A stretch of DNA of 42,704 nucleotides from Gammaproteobacteria bacterium. Lineage in GTDB: Bacteria > Pseudomonadota > Gammaproteobacteria > Steroidobacterales > GCA-2729495. Of the stretch, positions 37,788 through 42,704 are shown piece after piece. Position numbers and translations under genes: made by a program. The notes under the pieces were generated by a model. It ran no database searches and was not told the origin of the DNA. It saw only the letters and a list, made by a program, of their open reading frames with translations. The stretch lies in assembly GCA_009692345.1 (NCBI GenBank), contig SHZI01000012.1, forward strand, positions 1 to 42,704. Direction: 5' to 3'. Within the stretch, counting starts at the first letter, position 1; each line of letters begins with the position of its first letter.

Positions 37788-38306
37788 TCAGACTGGCGGC
37801 GGCCCGAACTGGGCGAACACCAGGTAGTTGAGAAAAAAGTACGCGACGGAGATTGCCAGACCGGCCGCAAAAGGCGCAGACAGTGCCCTGGAAAAGATAT
37901 GGCCGTTCACGGCCAAGGACCAGCTGACCACGGCGAGAAGCCCGAGCGTGGGTCCAATCGCCGGCTTCCCGGGATCGGTCGCCATTTCCAGCCAGTAGCT
38001 GAACGGGATCATGCAGGCCCCCAGCAGGGCCCCGGTGCCGAACATGGCAGTCAGGGTCTGCCGATAGCGCAACACGTGACCCGTCAGGCGCAGCAACCCC
38101 CAGAGACAGCCACACAGCAACAGGAGATCCAGGACGAGACTGCGGGCCAGCGCTACCGAGGCGTGGTAAACGGGCAGCGCCAGCAGGGACTGAGCAAGCA
38201 CGTAGACCAGGCCTGCCAGCAGGAGCAGAAACAGGGAATCCGGCAGGTCTTCTGGCCCACGGCGGCGCAGTACGATCTGCAGAAAGACGTCGAGGATGCG
38301 CAACAT
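37788..38306 (-). CDS. Uncharacterised integral membrane protein
   Basis: No family recognised. The 172 residues contain four to five hydrophobic segments: LFLLLLAGLVYVLAQSLLAL, LARSLVLDLLLLCGCLWGLL, LTAMFGTGALLGACMIPFSYWL, IGPTLGLLAVVSWSLAVNGHIF and FAAGLAISVAYFFLNYLVFAQF. A short charged N-terminus (IVLRRRGPEDLPDS) precedes the first. It lies between adk and mpl on the same strand, probably in one transcript. Function unknown. Confidence 0.75.
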   Translation of the reverse strand: MLRILDVFLQIVLRRRGPEDLPDSLFLLLLAGLVYVLAQSLLALPVYHASVALARSLVLDLLLLCGCLWGLLRLTGHVLRYRQTLTAMFGTGALLGACMIPFSYWLEMATDPGKPAIGPTLGLLAVVSWSLAVNGHIFSRALSAPFAAGLAISVAYFFLNYLVFAQFGPPPV

Positions 38307-38312
38307 TAACGG

Positions 38313-38334
38313 CCGCGGCGGCTGCCGCTCCTAC
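38313..38334 (-). repeat. GTAGGAGC palindromic repeat at the end of adk
   Basis: Minus strand GTAGGAGCGGCAGCCGCCGC, then GG: a variant copy of the repeat. The adk stop TAG (complement of 38331-38333) is part of it. Confidence 0.75.
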
Positions 38335-38975
38335 GAACGCAGCGTCGCGGTGACGCGCGCGTAGACCTCGTCCACCGCACCCTCGCCATCGACCTCGTGG
38401 AGCAGTCCTGCCTGGCGGTAGTACTGAACTACCGGCTCGGTCTGTGCGCGGTAGACCTTCAGCCGGTTCCCGATCGTCTCCTCGTTGTCATCGACCCGCT
38501 GAATCAGTTGCCCGCCCGCCTTCAGGCAGGCGTCGAGGTCGGCCTGGGGAGAAAAGTGGATGTTCAGGAGCTTGCCCGTGACTGAGCAGGTGCGGCGGCC
38601 GGTCAGGCGCTTCTGCAGGTTGTCCAGGTCTACGTCGATGAGAACCGCCGTGTCCAGCGGGCAGCCAATCTCCGCGAGCATGACTTCCAGGGCACGGGCC
38701 TGGGCCAGATTGCGGGGAAACCCATCCAGGACGAACCCGGGAGCAGCATCATCCCGCCTGAGACGATCGCGAATCATGCCGAGGACGATGTCATCGGACA
38801 CCAGTTCCCCCGCGTCCATTGCCGCCTTCGCCCGCAGGCCGAGCGGCGTGCCGGCTGCTACAGCCTCGCGCAGCAGGTCGCCCGTCGAGAGCTGGACAGT
38901 GCCGTGCTGGGCCATCAGCCGTTGCGCCTGGGTACCCTTGCCAGAACCCGGGGCCCCGAGAAATACAATGCGCAA
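38331..38975 (-). CDS. adk: Adenylate kinase
   Basis: Interconverts ATP + AMP and 2 ADP. The P-loop GAPGSGKGTQ is at residues 7-16 of MRIVFLGAPGSGKG. Next come STGDLLREAV, the AMP-site FVLDGFPRNLAQA, GRRTC in the LID and QRVDDNEETIGNRLKVY. A TTG start at 38975 gives exactly the E. coli length (214 residues). A second in-frame TTG at 38996 would add seven residues. The LID is the long type but lacks the four-cysteine zinc set. The stop lies in a repeat. Confidence 0.95.
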   Translation of the reverse strand: MRIVFLGAPGSGKGTQAQRLMAQHGTVQLSTGDLLREAVAAGTPLGLRAKAAMDAGELVSDDIVLGMIRDRLRRDDAAPGFVLDGFPRNLAQARALEVMLAEIGCPLDTAVLIDVDLDNLQKRLTGRRTCSVTGKLLNIHFSPQADLDACLKAGGQLIQRVDDNEETIGNRLKVYRAQTEPVVQYYRQAGLLHEVDGEGAVDEVYARVTATLRS

Positions 38976-39056
38976 TAGTCCAGTCCCATTCAGCAACAGT
39001 GGCGACGTAAGCTACAGTGCCCCCTCCGTAGACGTCAAACGAGAACAGGAACACGC

Positions 39057-40313
39057 ATGGCCAAACGGAATGCCTTCTATGCCCAGTCCGGCGGCGTCAC
39101 AGCGGTGATCAACGCCTCGGCCTGTGGCGTCATCGAGACAGCCCGGCGCCACCGGAGCCGGATCGGCACGCTCTACGCCGGCCGGAACGGGATTCTCGGC
39201 GCCCTGGACGAAGAGCTCGTGGACACCAACCGGGAGAGCGCTGCTGCCATCGCCGCCCTCCGCCACACGCCCGGGGGCGCGTTCGGTTCCGCGCGCTACA
39301 AGCTCAAGGGGCTGGAGCAGAATCGGGCCGAGTACGAGCGGCTGATCGCCGTCTTCCGGGCCCACGACATCGGCTATTTTTTCTACAACGGGGGCGGCGA
39401 TTCCGCAGACACCTGCTTGAAGGTGTCCCAGATCGGCGCGACGCTCGGCTACCCGATAGTCGCCATCCATGTCCCCAAGACTGTAGATAACGACCTGCCG
39501 ATCACGGATACCTGCCCCGGGTTCGGCTCTGTCGCCAAGTACGTAGCCGTGTCCACACTGGAAGCCGCGCTGGACGTGCGCTCCATGTCCCGCACTTCAA
39601 CCAAGGTCTTCATCCTGGAAGTGATGGGCCGCCACGCCGGGTGGATTGCCGCCGCCGCGGGCCTTGCCGGCAGCAAGGCCGGGGATCCCCCGCACATCAT
39701 CCTCTTCCCGGAAATCGCCTTTGACGCCAAGGCATGCCTCGCTCGCGTGGCTGAGTGCGTGCGCCGGTATGACTACTGCGTCGTCGTGGTCAGCGAGGGC
39801 GCACGCTATGCCGACGGGCGCTTTCTGGCCGACGCCGGCACGGTAGACGCTTTCGGCCACAAGCAGCTGGGCGGTGTGGCGCAGGTCATTGCCACCATGG
39901 TCCGTGACGAACTGAAGCTCAAGTATCACTACGCCATTGCTGACTACCTGCAGCGTTCGGCCCGGCACATTGCTGCACGCGTCGACGTGGAGCAGGCTTA
40001 CGCGCTGGGCAAGGCTGCGGTAGAACTGGCCCTCAAGGGCGAGAACGCCGTCATGCCGACCATTGTCCGACGCTCGGACAAGCCCTACCGGTGGAGCGTC
40101 GGGAAGGCCGCCCTGACGGACGTTGCGAACCAGGAGAAGATGATGCCGAGGAACTACATAACCCGGGATGGGTTCGGCATCACGGCCGCTGCCCGGCGCT
40201 ACCTGGCCCCCCTGATCCAGGGCGAGGACTACCCGCCCTACCGGCAGGGGCTCCCCGCCTACGCGTCCCTCAAGCTCGTGGCGGTGAAGAAACAGCTGAA
40301 ACCGCGCGCGTAG
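39057..40313 (+). CDS. pfp: Pyrophosphate-dependent 6-phosphofructokinase
   Basis: Reversibly phosphorylates fructose 6-phosphate with PPi instead of ATP. The 418 residues include YAQSGGVTAVINASACGVIE, YFFYNGGGDSADT (112-119) and VPKTVDNDLPITDTCPGFGS. In ATP enzymes the positions equal to E. coli G104 and G124 are glycine; here they are Asp (GGGDS) and Lys (K141 in PKTVDND), the standard marks of PPi use. VMGRHAGWIAAAAGL binds the sugar phosphate. AGGAA precedes the ATG. It is followed by hppA, a pairing known from methylotrophs. The TAG stop is in a repeat. Confidence 0.93.
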   Translation: MAKRNAFYAQSGGVTAVINASACGVIETARRHRSRIGTLYAGRNGILGALDEELVDTNRESAAAIAALRHTPGGAFGSARYKLKGLEQNRAEYERLIAVFRAHDIGYFFYNGGGDSADTCLKVSQIGATLGYPIVAIHVPKTVDNDLPITDTCPGFGSVAKYVAVSTLEAALDVRSMSRTSTKVFILEVMGRHAGWIAAAAGLAGSKAGDPPHIILFPEIAFDAKACLARVAECVRRYDYCVVVVSEGARYADGRFLADAGTVDAFGHKQLGGVAQVIATMVRDELKLKYHYAIADYLQRSARHIAARVDVEQAYALGKAAVELALKGENAVMPTIVRRSDKPYRWSVGKAALTDVANQEKMMPRNYITRDGFGITAAARRYLAPLIQGEDYPPYRQGLPAYASLKLVAVKKQLKPRA

Positions 40314-40379
40314 GAGCGCCGACCGGCGCGAACTCCCTTGCAGGAGCGGCGAGGCGATCGCGCCGGTCGGCGCTCCTAC
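40310..40379. repeat. GTAGGAGC palindromic repeat, inverted pair with a third partial copy
   Basis: Two exact inverted 22-bp arms (40310-40331 and 40358-40379), starting GTAGGAGCGCCGACCGG, flank a degenerate third unit beginning CAGGAGCGGCGAGG at 40341. The left copy supplies the pfp stop TAG; the right copy faces hppA and supplies none. A strong hairpin between pfp and hppA could split or attenuate the transcript. Confidence 0.85.
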
Positions 40380-40394
40380 AACGCCAAATGTTAG

Positions 40395-40403
40395 TGCTAT
40401 GAT
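40395..40403 (+). promoter_or_regulatory. Extended -10 promoter of hppA
   Basis: TGC directly followed by TATGAT (40398-40403), an extended -10 element, about 45 bp before the hppA ATG. No -35 at 17 bp, which extended -10 promoters can do without. It would let hppA be made independently of pfp. Confidence 0.6.
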
Positions 40404-40447
40404 CCAGCGCCATTTTTCGCCGGCCTTTCATCTTCGAGGACTCAACC

Positions 40448-42493
40448 ATGTCAACCAACCTGGCCATTACTCTGGCCATTGGCGCTTCCTTGCTCGCCCT
40501 GCTCTACGGCGCCCTCATGTCGCGCTGGATCATCGCGCAATCCGCGGGCAATGCCCGCATGCAGGAGATCGCCGCGGCGATTCAGGCGGGAGCCAAGGCT
40601 TATCTCAATCGCCAGTACTACACCATCGCCATAGTCGGCGCGGTGCTGACGGTGATCCTCGCCCTGGCGCTTGATCTGCCCACGGCCGGTGGCTTTGTCG
40701 TCGGTGCGGTCCTCTCGGGCGCGGCCGGTTTCATCGGCATGAACGTGTCGGTCCGGGCCAACGTCCGCACCGCGCATGCGGCCAGCATCGGCCTTAACCC
40801 TGCGCTGCAGGTCGCGTTCCGCGGTGGCGCCGTCACGGGCATGCTGGTGGTCGGCCTTGGCCTGCTGGGCGTGGCAGGCTACTTCGCGGTGATGCGGGGC
40901 TTCATCGGCGACGACAAGGCTCTGCACTCGCTGATTGGTCTGGCCTTTGGTGGTTCCCTGATTTCCATCTTTGCGCGACTGGGCGGCGGGATCTTCACCA
41001 AGGGCGCCGACGTCGGTGCCGACCTGGTGGGCAAGGTCGAAGCCGGCATTCCGGAAGATGACCCCCGGAACCCCGCCGTGATTGCCGATAACGTAGGCGA
41101 CAACGTAGGCGACTGCGCCGGCATGGCTGCCGACCTGTTTGAAACCTATGCAGTGACCGTGGTGGCCACCATGGTTCTCGGCGGACTGATGTTCAAGGGA
41201 GCCGATGGCGGCCTTGATCTCCGCTACATCCTTTACCCGCTCGTGCTCGGCGCCGTGTCGATTGTCGCCTCGATTGTCGGCACGTTCTTCGTGAACGCGC
41301 GGGACGGCGGCAAGATCATGAACGCTCTGTACCGGGGGCTGGCGGTGTCCGGAATCCTGGCGCTGGCCGCGTTCTACCCGGTGACCCAGCTTGTCATGGG
41401 TGATGCCGCAACGAACCTCTTCCTGTGTGCGGTTATCGGACTGGTGCTTACCGGCGCGCTGATCTGGATCACCGAGTACTACACCGCCACCGAGTACGGG
41501 CCCGTACGCTATGTCGCCGCGGCGTCCCAGACGGGTCACGGCACCAACGTCATCGCCGGCCTCGCGGTCTCCATGAAGTCCACCGCGTTGCCCGTACTCG
41601 CAGTCTGTGCAGCCATCTGGGGTTCCTACCAGCTGGACGGGCTCTACGGCATCGCCATTGCGGCGACCTCCATGCTGTCCATGACAGGTATGGTCGTCGC
41701 GCTCGATGCCTACGGTCCCATCACGGACAACGGTGGTGGTATTGCCGAAATGTCCGGCCTGCCGAAGAACGTGCGGACCATCACCGACGCGCTGGATGCA
41801 GTGGGTAACACCACCAAAGCAGTCACCAAGGGCTACGCCATTGGGTCAGCGGGACTCGCTGCCCTCGTGCTCTTCGCTGACTACACCCACAACCTGGAAG
41901 CGGTGGGCAAACTGGAGGTCTTCAGCCTCTCCGATCCCGCCGTAATCATTGGCCTGTTCATTGGTGGTCTGGTTCCGTACCTGTTCGCTGCAATGGCGAT
42001 GGAGGCGGTGGGCCGGGCTGCGAGCTCCGTGGTGGTCGAGGTACGGCGTCAGTTCAAGGAGATCAAGGGCATCATGGAGGGCACGGGCAAACCCGACTAC
42101 TCCAAAGCTGTCGATCTGCTGACCAAGGCCGCCATCAAGGAAATGGTCGTCCCGTCGCTGCTGCCGATTCTCGTTCCGGTGGTGGTTGGCTTTGGCATGA
42201 ACATCCTCATGGGTCCGGGAGCCGGCGTCCGTGCTCTGGGTGGTCTGCTGATTGGCACGATTGTCACCGGCATCTTCCTGGCCATCTCGATGTGCACCGG
42301 TGGCGGCGCCTGGGATAACGCCAAGAAGTACATTGAAGAAGGCAATTTCGGTGGCAAGGGCTCCGAGACCCACAAGGCTGCCGTCACTGGCGACACCGTT
42401 GGCGATCCCTACAAGGACACCGCGGGTCCCGCCATCAACCCGTTGATCAAGATCATCAACATCGTGGCCCTCTTGCTGGTGCCGCTCCTGTAG
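40448..42493 (+). CDS. hppA: K+-insensitive H+-translocating membrane pyrophosphatase
   Basis: Membrane-embedded pump that couples PPi hydrolysis to proton export, 681 residues and about 16 helices. The substrate loop is [38 protein letters not shown] (188-225), with the conserved acidic residues. The motif [11 protein letters not shown] (453-463) has Lys457; K+-dependent enzymes have Ala there (GNTTAA), so a K+-independent H+ pump is predicted. The C-terminal [14 protein letters not shown] is typical. GAGGA precedes the ATG. Adjacent PPi-PFK shares the PPi pool. TAG stop supplied by the next repeat. Confidence 0.97.
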   Translation: MSTNLAITLAIGASLLALLYGALMSRWIIAQSAGNARMQEIAAAIQAGAKAYLNRQYYTIAIVGAVLTVILALALDLPTAGGFVVGAVLSGAAGFIGMNVSVRANVRTAHAASIGLNPALQVAFRGGAVTGMLVVGLGLLGVAGYFAVMRGFIGDDKALHSLIGLAFGGSLISIFARLGGGIFTKGADVGADLVGKVEAGIPEDDPRNPAVIADNVGDNVGDCAGMAADLFETYAVTVVATMVLGGLMFKGADGGLDLRYILYPLVLGAVSIVASIVGTFFVNARDGGKIMNALYRGLAVSGILALAAFYPVTQLVMGDAATNLFLCAVIGLVLTGALIWITEYYTATEYGPVRYVAAASQTGHGTNVIAGLAVSMKSTALPVLAVCAAIWGSYQLDGLYGIAIAATSMLSMTGMVVALDAYGPITDNGGGIAEMSGLPKNVRTITDALDAVGNTTKAVTKGYAIGSAGLAALVLFADYTHNLEAVGKLEVFSLSDPAVIIGLFIGGLVPYLFAAMAMEAVGRAASSVVVEVRRQFKEIKGIMEGTGKPDYSKAVDLLTKAAIKEMVVPSLLPILVPVVVGFGMNILMGPGAGVRALGGLLIGTIVTGIFLAISMCTGGGAWDNAKKYIEEGNFGGKGSETHKAAVTGDTVGDPYKDTAGPAINPLIKIINIVALLLVPLL

Positions 42494-42511
42494 GAGCGGC
42501 GACCGCCGGGA
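42490..42511 (+). repeat. GTAGGAGC palindromic repeat at the end of hppA
   Basis: Plus strand GTAGGAGCGGCGACCGCC, then GGGA. TAG 42491-42493 is the hppA stop. The last hppA codons read GCCGCTCCT, the exact complement of AGGAGCGGC in the repeat, so 42481-42500 also forms a 9-bp perfect stem with only GT between the arms. Confidence 0.8.
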
Positions 42512-42547
42512 CTACCCGCCACCGCATCAGCGGACCCAGGTTGGGTG

Positions 42548-42590
42548 TCCTGTCCGGCGCTCACCGTGTACTCACGGTAGCCGGACAGGA
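42548..42590. repeat. Two-tier perfect hairpin, distinct from the GTAGGAGC family
   Basis: Outer arms TCCTGTCCGGC (42548-42558) and GCCGGACAGGA (42580-42590) are exact complements. Inside, ACCGTG and CACGGT pair around TACT. Strong symmetry on both strands. It may be a bidirectional terminator or another intergenic palindrome; no T-run of terminator quality follows. Confidence 0.6.
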
Positions 42591-42627
42591 TTTCCCGCTG
42601 GGGGGCCGCGGGCTACGGAGCAGTGAG

Positions 42628-42649
42628 TCGCGGCTAAAGCCGCTCCTAC
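42628..42649 (-). repeat. GTAGGAGC palindromic repeat near window end
   Basis: Minus strand copy GTAGGAGCGGCTTTAGCCGC, then GA, with the same core as the 21179 copy. Its TAG would be the stop of a gene entering from the right edge. Confidence 0.8.
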
Positions 42650-42704
42650 GGGGTGGTAAGCGCGGTGCCCGGCTCGCCGAGCCGGTGCGGCCGGTCGATG
42701 AAGT
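42646..42704 (-). CDS. Possible C-terminal fragment of a gene continuing past the window
   Basis: A minus-strand frame reaches the window edge and reads FIDRPHRLGEPGTALTTP followed by TAG. The TAG lies in a GTAGGAGC repeat, exactly where other genes in this window end. No family recognised from 18 residues, so this is tentative. The rest of 42494-42704 holds only repeats and a hairpin. Confidence 0.35.
   Translation of the reverse strand, partial: FIDRPHRLGEPGTALTTP

Overview
This is a high-GC chromosomal window from a gammaproteobacterium. Several linkages support that placement: rsmI/lpoA/yraN/diaA, petABC-sspAB, ibaG-murA beside kdsDC-lptCAB-rpoN-hpf-rapZ, and mraZ-rsmH at the left edge. 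Short GTAGGAGC palindromic repeats, a PPi-type phosphofructokinase next to a proton-pumping pyrophosphatase, and a tkt-gap-pgk-pyk cluster would suit a Xanthomonadales/Steroidobacterales/Chromatiales-like lineage. That finer placement is inference. No phage, insertion sequence, CRISPR array or tRNA was seen, and almost every base is in a compact housekeeping gene.

Layout. (1) 1-950, minus: start of the division/cell-wall cluster (rsmH edge, mraZ) with a clear sigma70 promoter and three 10-bp-spaced MraZ boxes; dinB diverges from it. (2) 2045-3290: a RelE-type toxin/HTH antitoxin pair with a palindromic promoter, then RNase P RNA on the minus strand. (3) 3288-7206: an unknown lipoprotein, rsmI, and the divergent lpoA-yraN-diaA group. 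(4) 7203-10903, minus: petA-petB-petC-sspA-sspB (cytochrome bc1 and stringent starvation proteins). (5) 11087-12606, minus: ibaG-murA. (6) 12709-19022, plus: Kdo synthesis and LPS export (kdsD, kdsC, lptC, lptA, lptB), rpoN, hpf and rapZ, with ptsN and npr missing from their usual places. (7) 19069-23295: patatin-like phospholipase, exported peroxiredoxin, a nucleotide-exchanger-like transporter and an NmrA-like protein with a signal peptide. (8) 23384-30385, minus: tkt-gapA-pgk-gckA-pyk carbon operon. (9) 30578-35633, plus: metK-ahcY-methyltransferase, a CpdA-like phosphodiesterase and a TraB/GumN protein. (10) 35630-38975, minus: adk, a membrane protein, mpl, a LON-domain protein and rubredoxin. 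(11) 39057-42493, plus: PPi-dependent phosphofructokinase and K+-independent H+-pyrophosphatase.

How the genes fit together. Regions 8 and 11 together make a PPi-linked glycolytic/pentose-phosphate module. The PPi-PFK runs reversibly on PPi, and the HppA pump links the same PPi pool to the proton gradient. The metK-ahcY-methyltransferase run makes SAM, probably uses it, and clears SAH. The left half is envelope biogenesis (mraZ, lpoA, murA, kds/lpt, mpl).

The most unusual observation is the repeat family. In all eight well-supported genes whose 3' end abuts a GTAGGAGC repeat, the TAG inside the repeat is the gene's own stop codon. Others worth a second look are an sspB whose conserved N-terminus lacks a start codon, an LpoA with neither lipobox nor N-terminal TPR domain, a possibly leaderless toxin transcript with a palindrome between -35 and -10, and the signal-peptide NmrA-like protein coupled to an NTP/NDP-exchanger-like transporter. 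I found no clearly undescribed multi-gene system.
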